A program made the translations under genes and the position numbers. From positions 62,001-126,000 of the forward strand of contig NZ_CALNVW010000019.1 of assembly GCF_940670765.1 (NCBI RefSeq): a stretch of 64,000 nucleotides of DNA, in the 5' to 3' direction. The stretch comes from Streptomyces sp. A 4/2 (GTDB lineage Bacteria; Actinomycetota; Actinomycetes; Streptomycetales; Streptomycetaceae). The notes below the pieces were generated by a model that worked only from the letters and a program-made list of their open reading frames with translations, did no database searches and was not told the origin of the DNA. This document shows, one piece after another, positions 56,065 through 64,000 of the stretch. Position 1 is the first letter of the stretch. Every line of letters begins with the position of its first letter.

Positions 56065-57399
56065 TCAGGACGGGAGCGATTCCGTCCGCGCACGCGCCTT
56101 TTCCAGGTCACGTACCAGGGGTGGGGCGCACAGGCCGAGCAGGATGAACAGTGCTGCCAGGACCAGCCACCCGGTCACCGCGGCGCCGACGATCAGCGAG
56201 GTCATCAGCCAGGGGCCGGTGAACTGCTGGAGTCCACGCCCGAGGGAGAAGACCGCCTGGTATTCGCCCTGCCGGTCCGGCCGGGCGAGGCCGAAGGACA
56301 GTCCCCACCCCGCGGACGCCTGGTACAGCTCGCCGCACGCGAGGATCAGTACGCCGCCCAGCAGAACCGCGCTGTCGAAGAGCCTGCCGTGGTTCCCACT
56401 CAGCGCGAACACCAGGCAGGACGCCCCCAGCAACCAGCCCGCCCGGCGCAGCATGCGGGCCGCTCCGGCGGGGGTTCGCGCGCCTCGGCTGACCGTGACC
56501 TGGAAGAGGAGCACCAGGACGGTATCGAGGGTCAGCAGGGCCGACACCATGAGGGCGGGAGCGTCTGTACTGGTCACGATCCACAGCGGCAGGCCGACGG
56601 TGAGCAGCGGGTTGTACAGCTCCAGCGCCCCGCAGGCCAGGGCGACCGCGACGTAACGCACGTCCCGCAGTGCCGAGTTGCGCAGCAGACCTCCCGCCTC
56701 CTCGCCGTCCGGGCGCTCCGAGGTATCGACGTCGGCGAGGATTTCTTCCGGTGCCCTCGCCGGTGTCCCCGCCGGTACCTTCACCGGTGTCTTCAAGCCC
56801 AGGAGCAGTGCTACGGAGACCAGTTGGATGGCGGCGGTGGCAAGGAACATGGCGTACAGAGCGGTCGCGCTGTCGGCTGCCAGCGCGACCCCGGCCAGCG
56901 CGGCACCTCCCAGGAAGCCCAGGTTGAAAAGGCTGCGCATCTGCGCGCTGACCCTGAGCCGTTGGTCCGCGCCCACCAGGTCGTTGGTCAGCGACGCCTG
57001 TAGGGCGCTCGCGGAGTTCTCCAGCACCGCGACAGCGCAGGCGACAGCTGCGAACCCGGCGAAATTCTCCACCAGGCAATAGGCGGTGAAGCAAGCGGAG
57101 GCGAGGAGGAAGTTGGCCGTCAGTACCCGGCGCGGACCGTGCCGGTCGGCGAGCCTGCCGATCGGCACGGTACAGACCAGCCCGCAGAGCCCGGCGACCG
57201 ACAGTGCGAGACCGACGCGCTGTGCGGGAATGCCGATGGTCCGGGTGAAGAACACCGCGCTGGAGGTGAGGAAGATCCCGAGCCCCAGGGACTGTACGAG
57301 GGCGAGACCACCGAGTCGGCGCGCGGGTCCGGACGCTGGGAGGGTTTCCCGCAGCCAGGTGCGCAGGGCGGGTCCGGGCCTGCGGTCGAGGCCGGTCAC
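56065..57399 (-). CDS. MFS exporter of the hydrazine-type cluster
   Basis: 444 residues from GTG at 57399, overlapping the ATP-grasp stop by 4 bases. About 12 helices with MFS loop GRLADRHGPRRVL (about 74-86) and LALVQSLGLGIFLTSSAVFF helix 1. Being the last gene of a coupled operon beside two ligases, it probably exports or gives self-resistance to the product. It ends just after tRNA-Thr and its terminator. Substrate inferred only. Confidence 0.85.
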   Translation of the reverse strand: MTGLDRRPGPALRTWLRETLPASGPARRLGGLALVQSLGLGIFLTSSAVFFTRTIGIPAQRVGLALSVAGLCGLVCTVPIGRLADRHGPRRVLTANFLLASACFTAYCLVENFAGFAAVACAVAVLENSASALQASLTNDLVGADQRLRVSAQMRSLFNLGFLGGAALAGVALAADSATALYAMFLATAAIQLVSVALLLGLKTPVKVPAGTPARAPEEILADVDTSERPDGEEAGGLLRNSALRDVRYVAVALACGALELYNPLLTVGLPLWIVTSTDAPALMVSALLTLDTVLVLLFQVTVSRGARTPAGAARMLRRAGWLLGASCLVFALSGNHGRLFDSAVLLGGVLILACGELYQASAGWGLSFGLARPDRQGEYQAVFSLGRGLQQFTGPWLMTSLIVGAAVTGWLVLAALFILLGLCAPPLVRDLEKARARTESLPS

Positions 57400-58703
57400 G
57401 GTGCCGTCCCCAGGGACGCCCCCGGGGCCGTGCCGGAGGCATCCACGAGTTCGGTCCGCAGGTCGTAGCGGTCGAGCACCGTGTGTACGGCATCCAGCAC
57501 GCCGGCCGGGTCGTCCCCCCTGAACCGGAAGGTGCCACAGCCGTTGTCGTAGCCGCCGGGGCTGGTGATGGTCCACCCGACGGGCGGCAGTTCCTCGTGG
57601 TACACCTCGGGGACGGTGGCCCGCAGCGAGGTGCGACGGGTGACCCGGCTGGGCAGCCGGCCGGGTGTCGGGTAGATGAGCCATCCGCCGGTGGCGCCCT
57701 GGGGGCCGGCACCCGGCTGCCACAGCGGAGGCAGTCCGATGGCTGCCCGGAAGGCCTCGGCGAACAAGTCGATGCCGAAGAGGTCGGCATGGAGGAACGG
57801 CACCTGGGCCCCACCCGGCCGCAGACCGACCTCCAGGAACACGAGTTCACCGTCCGGGCGCCGGATCAGCTCCAGGTGGAAGGCGCCGTCGGTGAGCCCG
57901 AGGGCCCTGAGGCAGCGTTCGGCGAACTCGGTGAGTTCGGCCCGCTCCCGCCCTTCGCCCAGCAGTACGGACCCGAGCGGCCGGCCGTGCGCGTAGTCCA
58001 GGCAGGTGTTGACGTACCGCGACGCGGTGACGAAGTGGAAGCTGTGGGAGCGGTAGACGCCATCGACGTGGAAGACGGCGCCTTCTATGTACTCCTCGCA
58101 CTCGTACGCGGCAGGGTCGACGCCACTCAGCGCCTGCTCCAGCTGCTCCGTGCTCTCGACCAGAGTGACTCCCTCGGAGCCGGCCGAGGCACGGGGTTTG
58201 AGGATCAGGGGGAGGCTCCCGAGTGCCTCGATGACCGCTTCGGCCCGGAGTCCGCCGCCCGAGCCGCCCGAGCCGCCCGAGCTGCCCGAGCGGTCCAGGG
58301 GGCAGAAGTCCGGTACGCGCAGTCCGGCACCGCGCACAGCGCTCTTCATGGTGGGCTTGTCCTTGAACCGCCGTACCAGGTCGAGGCCGTGTCCTCCGCG
58401 TACGCCGAGTCCGTCCGAAAGCAGGGCGGCGGTGAGGATGTCGTACTCGGACTGCCCGAAGACCGCATCGGGGGTCCCGTGCCGGCCCACCAGCTCGCGT
58501 ACGACAGGCAGGACGTCCTCGTGGGCGAGGCTGTCGAGCACCCGGATCTCCACGGCCTCGCTCTTCCTGAGCGGGGCCAGGCCGCCGGGGGTGGTGAGGT
58601 ACACCATCCGGCAAGGGGTGCCGTCGAGGAAGCGCTGGTACTCCCCGAACTCGTCACCGGAGCGGTTGAGTACGACGTACAGCGGAGCCGGGCCGGCGGT
58701 CAT
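57396..58703 (-). CDS. ATP-grasp ligase 1
   Basis: 435 residues, ATG overlapping the MetRS-like stop (ATGA). ATP-grasp fold: VRRFKDKPTMKSAVRGAGLRVP (central Lys), SLPLILKPRASAGSEGV, EEYIEGAVFHVDGV, and the Mg2+ block FHLELIRRPDGELVFLEVGLRPGG. A Ser/Gly insert (SSGGSGGSGGG) near residue 140. Such enzymes link a carboxylate to an amine through an acyl phosphate (amino acid ligases, e.g. BacD or dapdiamide type). Substrates unknown; joining a hydrazine or amino acid unit is inferred. Confidence 0.87.
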   Translation of the reverse strand: MTAGPAPLYVVLNRSGDEFGEYQRFLDGTPCRMVYLTTPGGLAPLRKSEAVEIRVLDSLAHEDVLPVVRELVGRHGTPDAVFGQSEYDILTAALLSDGLGVRGGHGLDLVRRFKDKPTMKSAVRGAGLRVPDFCPLDRSGSSGGSGGSGGGLRAEAVIEALGSLPLILKPRASAGSEGVTLVESTEQLEQALSGVDPAAYECEEYIEGAVFHVDGVYRSHSFHFVTASRYVNTCLDYAHGRPLGSVLLGEGRERAELTEFAERCLRALGLTDGAFHLELIRRPDGELVFLEVGLRPGGAQVPFLHADLFGIDLFAEAFRAAIGLPPLWQPGAGPQGATGGWLIYPTPGRLPSRVTRRTSLRATVPEVYHEELPPVGWTITSPGGYDNGCGTFRFRGDDPAGVLDAVHTVLDRYDLRTELVDASGTAPGASLGTAP

Positions 58704-60340
58704 GAGCGCGCCCCCGATCGCAGCGCGAGCGGCATGCAGGCGTCGAGGTCGTCGGCTTCGGCCCGTACGAAGCCGGGGGCGGCCGGTGTCCCATCGGGTG
58801 GCGTCGGCCTGAGGAAGGCCGCCGCTGTGGGCTCTCCGGTGCCACCGAGCCGCAGCCAGAGCTGCTCGGCGAGGTCCGGGACCACCGGGAACCCGAGCAG
58901 GCACACACCCTTGAGCCACCAGTAGGCACCGTCCTCGGCCGAGTGGATCAACGCGTCGTCGGCGCACCAGCGGTCGAGTGCGGCGACCGCGCGGGCCGTG
59001 GAGATCCGGGAGGAGTCCAGGGCCGCGGACTGCTCGGCGAGCAGGGATTCCAGCAGGTCGGCGACGGCGGGTGCGGGGGGACGGGGAGGCCCGTCGGGCA
59101 GGAGCGTCCAGGCGGTGTCGAGGCGCTTGCCGAGGCCATCGGCGAGCGTCACGCGGGCAGTTGTGAGGAAGTCCGCCGACTCGAAGCTCGCAGGGCCCGA
59201 CTCCAGATCGGCGCGGGCGAGGAAATATCGCACCGTGTCGGCGCCGATGGTGGGTGCTGCCGCGATGTCCGAGGCCCAGATGGCATGGCGGGCGCTGGTG
59301 GAGAACTTGCGGCCGGCCAGCCGGTAGAAGTGGTTGACGAGGCACCGGTCGTAGGGCTTCATGTCGCCGTGCAGCAGGCTGGTGCCGACGATGCCGACCA
59401 GGGTGGGGATCACGTTGTCGATGCCCAGGGTGGTGATGGTGGTGACCCCGGAGTCCGGGTCGAACGCGTTCACTCCGGTACCCGACAGCTGTCCGTGGAC
59501 GGCGCCGGCGAGCCGCGCGAACATGAAGATGCCGGCGTAGGGGAACAGCGCGTGCGGTACGCCCGCCTCGGGCGCGGGCAGTGGTACACCCCACGTCTGC
59601 GGCGCGCTGAGCCGGAGCGTCAGGCCGTCCCGCTCCAGGAAGCGCGCCACGCTCCGCCGGTAGCGGCGGGCGATGTCCAGGCGCGCGAGTGCGGCATCGA
59701 GGACGTCGCGTTCCGGCACGCGCAGGAAGAGGCTGGATATCTCCCGCCAGGTCAGTGGCCCCTCGTCGAGCAAGGGGCGCGGTTCGACGACGGATTCGGG
59801 CAGGAAATGGGCACTGCACTCCTCACAGAAGTAGCTGGCCACTCCGGCGCCGCACTCGGGACAGCGGCCCAGCAGCCAACCGCCCACGACCCAGCGGTCC
59901 GACGCGGCGCAGTACGGCACGCGCTCGGTACGGCTCAGCACGGCGCCCCTGTCCTTCAGGCGCCCCGACGCGGTGGCCACCTCCGCTTCGAAGAGATCCC
60001 GCCAGGGCTCCTGGTCCGGGCTGATGAAGGTGTCGATGCCGATGCGGAGGGCGGCCAGATCGTCCTGGATCCGCCGGCCGTAGCGGGCGGCGACCTCGCT
60101 GGGGGTGGATCCCTCGGCGTGGGCCGTCAGGGCGACGTACGACTCGTACACATCGCTTCCGGTGATCACGAGCGGCAGGTCGCCCCGTACACGCAGATGG
60201 CGCGCGATCATGTCGGCCCACAGGAACGGTCCGCCGATGTGGCCCAGGTGAAGGGGGCCGTTCGGAGTGGCCTCGGGTGGTACCAGCAGGTAGTGCTTCG
60301 GGACGTGTGCGTCCCCCGTCAGCAGTGCGCTCACGTTCAC
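58700..60340 (-). CDS. stand-alone methionyl-tRNA synthetase-like protein (hydrazine synthetase type)
   Basis: 546 residues from GTG at 60340 overlapping the FAD oxidase stop. Class I aminoacyl-tRNA synthetase of the MetG branch: HLGH at 31-34, a CPEC...CEEC zinc knuckle (160-175), and KFSTS at 345-349 where MetRS has KMSKS. The anticodon-binding tail is short and divergent. In Spb40, PyrN and Tri28 (recalled), a MetRS-like domain fused to a cupin activates an amino acid and esterifies it to an N-hydroxylated amine before N-N bond formation. Here the cupin is a separate gene. A duplicate housekeeping MetRS is less likely given context. Confidence 0.75.
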   Translation of the reverse strand: MNVSALLTGDAHVPKHYLLVPPEATPNGPLHLGHIGGPFLWADMIARHLRVRGDLPLVITGSDVYESYVALTAHAEGSTPSEVAARYGRRIQDDLAALRIGIDTFISPDQEPWRDLFEAEVATASGRLKDRGAVLSRTERVPYCAASDRWVVGGWLLGRCPECGAGVASYFCEECSAHFLPESVVEPRPLLDEGPLTWREISSLFLRVPERDVLDAALARLDIARRYRRSVARFLERDGLTLRLSAPQTWGVPLPAPEAGVPHALFPYAGIFMFARLAGAVHGQLSGTGVNAFDPDSGVTTITTLGIDNVIPTLVGIVGTSLLHGDMKPYDRCLVNHFYRLAGRKFSTSARHAIWASDIAAAPTIGADTVRYFLARADLESGPASFESADFLTTARVTLADGLGKRLDTAWTLLPDGPPRPPAPAVADLLESLLAEQSAALDSSRISTARAVAALDRWCADDALIHSAEDGAYWWLKGVCLLGFPVVPDLAEQLWLRLGGTGEPTAAAFLRPTPPDGTPAAPGFVRAEADDLDACMPLALRSGARS

Positions 60341-61434
60341 GTTCTCCCATCGAGCAGTTTCAGCGCGTCCTCGGCCATGGCCGGGGCGAGCCGGTAACCG
60401 GACCCTGATCCACCGATCGCCATCACCACGCCGTCGTCACCGGCTGTGTCCACGAGAGGCAGATGGCCGGGTGTGAAGCAGTCGCTGAAGACCCGCCCGC
60501 CGGACAAGTGCGGGAGGAATCCCGGCACATGGCGTGCGAGCAGGGCGCGGGCGAGCGACCGGTCGCGGGCATCGATGACCAGGGGGCCGTCCGGGCCGCG
60601 GTCCCAGTCGGGTGACGTGACGCTGAGAATCCAGTGGCCACGGTTGTGGTCCGGCAGCAGAAAGGCGTCCTCGTCCTCAAGGACGAGGGCGGGTGCGTGC
60701 GGCGCGGGCCGCGACCTGACATGGAAGGCCACCACCTTCTTGACCCGGGCGCCCCGGTCGCGGGCTGCTCGCGCCACCGGTCCTTCCAGGGCCCACGGGC
60801 CGGGGGCGATGACGGTCCGGTCCGCGGTGACGCGGCTTCCGTCGGTGGCGACCAGCTCGATGTGCTTTCCGACGCGGCGTACGGACGCGACCCGGAAGCC
60901 CTCCCACAGGGCGCGGCCGGGTGCGCCGAGCGCCTGGTCCAGCAACAGGTCCGTCAGCGACTGCGCGGAGCCGACCGTCATCGGAGGGGAGGCCAGCAGC
61001 ACCTCGTCGTCACCGTGGGCGAGCCCGGGAAACGTCTCGGCGAGCATGCGCCGCTGCCGGGGAGTGGGAGGGCAGGTCCGTCTGCCCCCGACCAGACTCT
61101 CGTCGAGGGCTGCCGTACCGTCCCGGTTCACCAACCAGTAGGTGTCGACCGGTTCTCGCGGTACGGCAGGCAGTTCGGCCGAGAGTTCGGTGAACAGAGC
61201 GGTACTGCGCGCGGCGAGCGCCCGCTGGGCGCTGCCGCGTCCGGTCGGTGTGTCGAACCCCGCGGACAGGCGGGTGGCGCCCACCCCGCGGGTGGCATGG
61301 GTGAGGGCGAGTACGCGCCGGCCGGGGTTCTGGCGCACGGCGTAGTACAGGGTCAGGGCGCCCACGATGCCGATGCCGACGACGGCCAGGTCGTAGTGCG
61401 GGACGCCACCGGACACAGCGGAGCGCTCAGCCAC
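60337..61434 (-). CDS. FAD-dependent DadA/DAO-type oxidase
   Basis: 365 residues from GTG at 61434; overlaps cupin by 8 and MetRS-like by 4 bases. FAD motif VVGIGIVGALTLYYA (Gly20-x-Gly22-x-x-Gly25), DAO-family interior (APGPWALEGPV) and C-terminal FAD contact GGSGSGYRLAPAMAEDAL. DadA-like oxidases such as Spb39 (recalled) oxidise the N-N linked adduct to release a hydrazino acid. The gene position between cupin and MetRS-like supports that role. Confidence 0.8.
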   Translation of the reverse strand: MAERSAVSGGVPHYDLAVVGIGIVGALTLYYAVRQNPGRRVLALTHATRGVGATRLSAGFDTPTGRGSAQRALAARSTALFTELSAELPAVPREPVDTYWLVNRDGTAALDESLVGGRRTCPPTPRQRRMLAETFPGLAHGDDEVLLASPPMTVGSAQSLTDLLLDQALGAPGRALWEGFRVASVRRVGKHIELVATDGSRVTADRTVIAPGPWALEGPVARAARDRGARVKKVVAFHVRSRPAPHAPALVLEDEDAFLLPDHNRGHWILSVTSPDWDRGPDGPLVIDARDRSLARALLARHVPGFLPHLSGGRVFSDCFTPGHLPLVDTAGDDGVVMAIGGSGSGYRLAPAMAEDALKLLDGRT

Positions 61435-61789
61435 GGGGCACCGGCCACCAGAAGGAGAAGACGGTCAGTTCCTCGCCCCGGTCGGCGAAGGCTTCGTGGA
61501 CCGCGTGCGAGGGGAAGCCGACCGTCGAGCCGGGGCCGATGGGCAGTTGCTCCCCATCGACCACCAGCGTGCCGTGTCCGGTATGGACCACCCAGATCTC
61601 CCGTACCTCGTGCACATCGGGGGAGGATGTTCCGCCGGGCGGCACGGTGAAGCGGGCCATCTTGAACGGGACCGAGGGGAAGCACGACCGGGCCAGGTCC
61701 GCCTCGGCGACGGTCACACCGTCCGGCTCGGTCTCCGTGGGCAGGAAGGGCAACTCGCTCCGATGGGACGCGTGTTGATCGGACGTCAT
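61427..61789 (-). CDS. small cupin protein (hydrazine-forming type)
   Basis: 120 residues from ATG at 61789. One cupin barrel: metal motif 1 is Asp58-x-His60-x3-Glu64 (SSPDVHEVREIWVV), motif 2 is PSHAVHEAF (His95/His98). In hydrazine synthetases a zinc-binding cupin domain rearranges the hydroxylamine ester to an N-N bond. The N-terminal 45 residues lack a signal peptide. It is co-transcribed with the oxidase and MetRS-like genes. Confidence 0.78.
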   Translation of the reverse strand: MTSDQHASHRSELPFLPTETEPDGVTVAEADLARSCFPSVPFKMARFTVPPGGTSSPDVHEVREIWVVHTGHGTLVVDGEQLPIGPGSTVGFPSHAVHEAFADRGEELTVFSFWWPVPRG

Positions 61790-61859
61790 GGGATGTACCT
61801 CGTCTCGCCGGGGACGCGATCGGCCTTCTCCGTGTGAGGGTTCGCGCGTGCCTGAGCCG

Positions 61860-63122
61860 TCAGTTCAGGGCGATGGCGTCCCCCAGCGCCCGCCAGCGAT
61901 CCGACGCGCTCCGGGGGGAGTCCGCGGTGAACAGGGCGTGGCCGATGCGCGAGCGGCAGTCCTCGACCGCGGGAATGGATTCGCCGGATGCGAAGTAGAG
62001 CGAGGTCTCAGTGACCCCGGGCAGTTCCGTCATGTCCTGCCAGCCCGTCAACTCCCGGTAGGACGTACGCCCTTCGGCGGAGAAGAAGCGAATGCCGGCG
62101 CTCTTCGCCGACGGAGCGGAGAAGACTCCGGCCTCTTCGGGGGCGAGTCCGAGGGACGCGGCGATCGCCATCCTGGGAAGGCTGACTCCGGTGACGAGCC
62201 GCAGCAGTTCCACGATCCGGTCCCCGGGCAGCCGTGCGCCGATCTCGATGAGGACCGGCCCGTCGGCGGTCAGCCGCAGCTCGCAGTGGAACGTGCCCCC
62301 TGTCAGGCGCACCGCGCGGACGACGGCGCGGACGTACGCCGTAACGGCTTCCAGCGTGTTGTCGTCGACCTCGGCCGGGGTGAGGTGGCCCATCTCCACG
62401 AAGTCCGGCTCGGGACCGAGCAGCGTGCGGGTGAGGGCGATGACCGTGGCTTCCTCGCCGGGCAGGACGTATCCGTCGGCGCTGAACTCGGGGCCGTCGA
62501 CGTACTCCTCGACGAGCACACGGTGCTCGTGCGGCTGCCCCATGTCCGGGACGGGGTCGGTGACCAGGCGGTGGAACGCGGCGGAGAGCCGGTCCATGTC
62601 GTCCGCCCGGCTGACATGGATGCTGCCGGAGCAGGCCACCGGCTTCATCACGCAGGGGAACCCGACATGCGCCGCTGCCGCGCGCAGTTCCTCGTCGGTG
62701 GTGGCTTGAGCGAAGCGCGGAGTACGCAGCCCCGCCCCGGCGACGGCGGCCCGCATGACGCTCTTGTCCCTGACGCGGTCGACGGTGTCCACTTCCAGCC
62801 CCGGCAGGCCCAGCGCGTCGGCGACGCGGGCGGCCGCGGGCACGTAGATGTCCGATCCGGCCAGGACCGCTTCGAAGGGCTCGCGCCGGTGCAGGTCCCG
62901 TACGGCCGCTTCGAGCGCGGCCTGGTCATTGGTCTCCACGGTGAGGACCGTCTCGGCCGCGGCCCGTACGGCGTCGGGGAGCCGGCGGTCGCCGGTGTCC
63001 GCCGAGGCCACGACCACCCTCAGTCCCATGCCGGCTGCGACACCGATCAGGGTGGTTCCTCCGGAAGAGGCGGGTTCGACCACGAGGACGTGTGCCGGGT
63101 GACGGGAACGCAGGGGTGACAA
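61860..63122 (-). CDS. ATP-grasp ligase 2
   Basis: 420 residues from a TTG at 63122 (GAGAGG seven bases upstream). Rossmann-like start (VLVVEPASSGGTTLIGVAAGMGLRVVVAS), ATP-grasp Lys block VRDKSVMRAAVAGAGLRTPRF, FPCVMKPVACSGSIHVSRADD and metal block FHCELRLTADGPVLIEIGARLPGDRI. It resembles BacD/dapdiamide-type L-amino acid ligases, so a peptide or amide bond is expected. It is only distantly like ATP-grasp ligase 1, so they probably act on different bonds. Confidence 0.87.
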   Translation of the reverse strand: MSPLRSRHPAHVLVVEPASSGGTTLIGVAAGMGLRVVVASADTGDRRLPDAVRAAAETVLTVETNDQAALEAAVRDLHRREPFEAVLAGSDIYVPAAARVADALGLPGLEVDTVDRVRDKSVMRAAVAGAGLRTPRFAQATTDEELRAAAAHVGFPCVMKPVACSGSIHVSRADDMDRLSAAFHRLVTDPVPDMGQPHEHRVLVEEYVDGPEFSADGYVLPGEEATVIALTRTLLGPEPDFVEMGHLTPAEVDDNTLEAVTAYVRAVVRAVRLTGGTFHCELRLTADGPVLIEIGARLPGDRIVELLRLVTGVSLPRMAIAASLGLAPEEAGVFSAPSAKSAGIRFFSAEGRTSYRELTGWQDMTELPGVTETSLYFASGESIPAVEDCRSRIGHALFTADSPRSASDRWRALGDAIALN

Positions 63123-63263
63123 GGCAGACCTCTCGGGTCAGGGGCGGGTCGGGCAGGGTGCGCGGACGGCCGGGGCACGGGCGGTCCGCGACGCGGCACC
63201 GCGAGGAGCGCGGGGAGGCGTCGCCGTGGCGGACCGCGCGGCCCGCCACGGCGTATCACCGGT

Positions 63264-63923
63264 TCAGCCACCGCTCGGACTCACGGTGAGTCGGGCGGTG
63301 CCCCGGCCCTTGCCCTTGACGGAGACGTCAAGGCGGCCCACCTCGCCGGTACGGCGGACATGGGTGCCCCCGCAGGCGATGGCCGCGTGCCCCTCCACCC
63401 GCCACTCCCACCGGCCGGCGGCCAGGTCGACGACGTACCGCTCGATGGGCAGGTCGGCCTCGGTGAGGGCGGCCAGCCGGGCGGTGAGAGCGTCGGCGGC
63501 GGGCCGCTGTGCGGCATCCCAGACGACATCGAGCCGTGCTTTGTCCGGCCGGATCTCGCCACCGCTGTCCTTCTGCCCCTCGCCGTACTCCCCGACGAGG
63601 GCCAGCCACAGCAGATGCTGCGCGCTGTGCATCCGCATCGTGGCGTATCTGCGGTCCCAGTCGATGCGCCCTGTCACCTGCCGGCCCACGCGCAGGGGTT
63701 CTCCCGACCACTCCACCCGGTGCAGGACACTGTCCCGGCCGGGCGACACCACCGTATCGACGACCCGGTGACCGCCGAGGTCTCCCTGATCTCCCACCTG
63801 GCCACCGCCCCGGGCGTAGAAGGCCGTGGAGTCGAGTTCGACCACGTCGTCCTCGACCCCGGTCACGTTCGCCGTGAACTCGCTGAGGTAGGGGTCCTCA
63901 CGGTGAAGTTCATGTGTGCGCAT
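63264..63923 (-). CDS. AlaX-type alanyl-tRNA editing protein
   Basis: 219 residues from ATG at 63923 after GGAGAGGAC. Conserved Zn2+ ligands HxxxH (His99, His103 in MHSAQHLLW) and CxxxH (Cys184, His188 in CGGTHV) are all present, with the GG(x)GQVGDQG loop near 39. AlaX proteins deacylate Ser- or Gly-tRNA-Ala. As the first gene of the cluster in this window, it may clear misacylated tRNA or hydrolyse a cluster intermediate. The upstream part is off the right edge. Confidence 0.87.
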   Translation of the reverse strand: MRTHELHREDPYLSEFTANVTGVEDDVVELDSTAFYARGGGQVGDQGDLGGHRVVDTVVSPGRDSVLHRVEWSGEPLRVGRQVTGRIDWDRRYATMRMHSAQHLLWLALVGEYGEGQKDSGGEIRPDKARLDVVWDAAQRPAADALTARLAALTEADLPIERYVVDLAAGRWEWRVEGHAAIACGGTHVRRTGEVGRLDVSVKGKGRGTARLTVSPSGG

Positions 63924-64000
63924 ATGTCCTCTCCTTTCCTTTCCCGGTTCGTGTCCCACGATCCGTACGACGGGCATCGGGGGAACGGGTCCGGGCAGCT

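Noticed and set aside
58700-60340. Housekeeping methionyl-tRNA synthetase
   Set aside because: KFSTS variant, shortened anticodon region and its coupling to cupin, oxidase and ligases favour a pathway enzyme, though not excluded.

Overview
The window is actinobacterial chromosome, almost certainly Streptomyces. GC is very high, start codons are often GTG or TTG, and the gene content is Streptomyces core: rsiG, nur, mshA, phoU/phoR/phoP, carD, ispD/ispF, cysS, rlmB and msiK. From memory, the order follows the S. coelicolor SCO4164-SCO4240 block (nur is SCO4180, phoU-phoR-phoP SCO4228-4230, msiK SCO4240), with species-specific insertions. That synteny is recalled, not computed.

Layout. 0-14 kb is conserved housekeeping: DUF1416, DUF3099 and DsrE proteins, a three-gene operon of paralogous membrane-anchored proteins, a 33-residue membrane peptide, a nitrobindin-like protein, the nickel regulator Nur, YgfZ, Dtd, the c-di-GMP-binding anti-sigma factor RsiG, an asparaginase, an Eis-like acetyltransferase, a HAD-like protein, a sugar acetyltransferase and an MFS transporter. 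14-23 kb is a variable segment with a complete ECF41 unit (carboxymuconolactone decarboxylase-like protein plus sigma factor with a visible cognate promoter), a frameshifted SUMF1-like gene, a hydrolase, gene-poor DNA, a TniQ remnant, and VOC, APH and Nudix genes. 23-36 kb returns to core: an XRE regulator with a 28-bp palindromic operator, HbhA-like, DUF2516, PP2C/receiver phosphatase, NlpC/P60, methyltransferase, MshA, YbjN, a Tat-exported beta-helix protein, two GNATs, MFS and GpmA. 36-40 kb holds a secreted NHL protein and a sortase-anchored protein with SPSES repeats. 40-56 kb holds phoU/phoRP with a PHO box, a lipoprotein, CarD, IspD/IspF, CysS, RlmB, a degenerate dTDP-glucose dehydratase-like protein, a DoxX protein, a nucleotidyltransferase, MsiK and tRNA-Thr.

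The most interesting region is 56-64 kb, immediately after tRNA-Thr and cut by the right edge. It is a minus-strand, mostly overlapping gene cluster encoding, in transcription order, an AlaX-type tRNA-editing protein, an ATP-grasp ligase, a small cupin, a DadA-like FAD oxidase, a free-standing methionyl-tRNA-synthetase-like protein, a second ATP-grasp ligase and an MFS exporter. Cupin + MetRS-like + FAD oxidase is the signature of the hydrazine (N-N bond) synthetase pathways, but here the cupin and MetRS-like parts are separate proteins. The cluster probably makes a hydrazine-containing, amide-linked small molecule. The expected N-hydroxylase is not in the window.

A second, window-wide pattern is that many genes carry short tandem repeats (9-21 bp) that run across or start at their stop codons.
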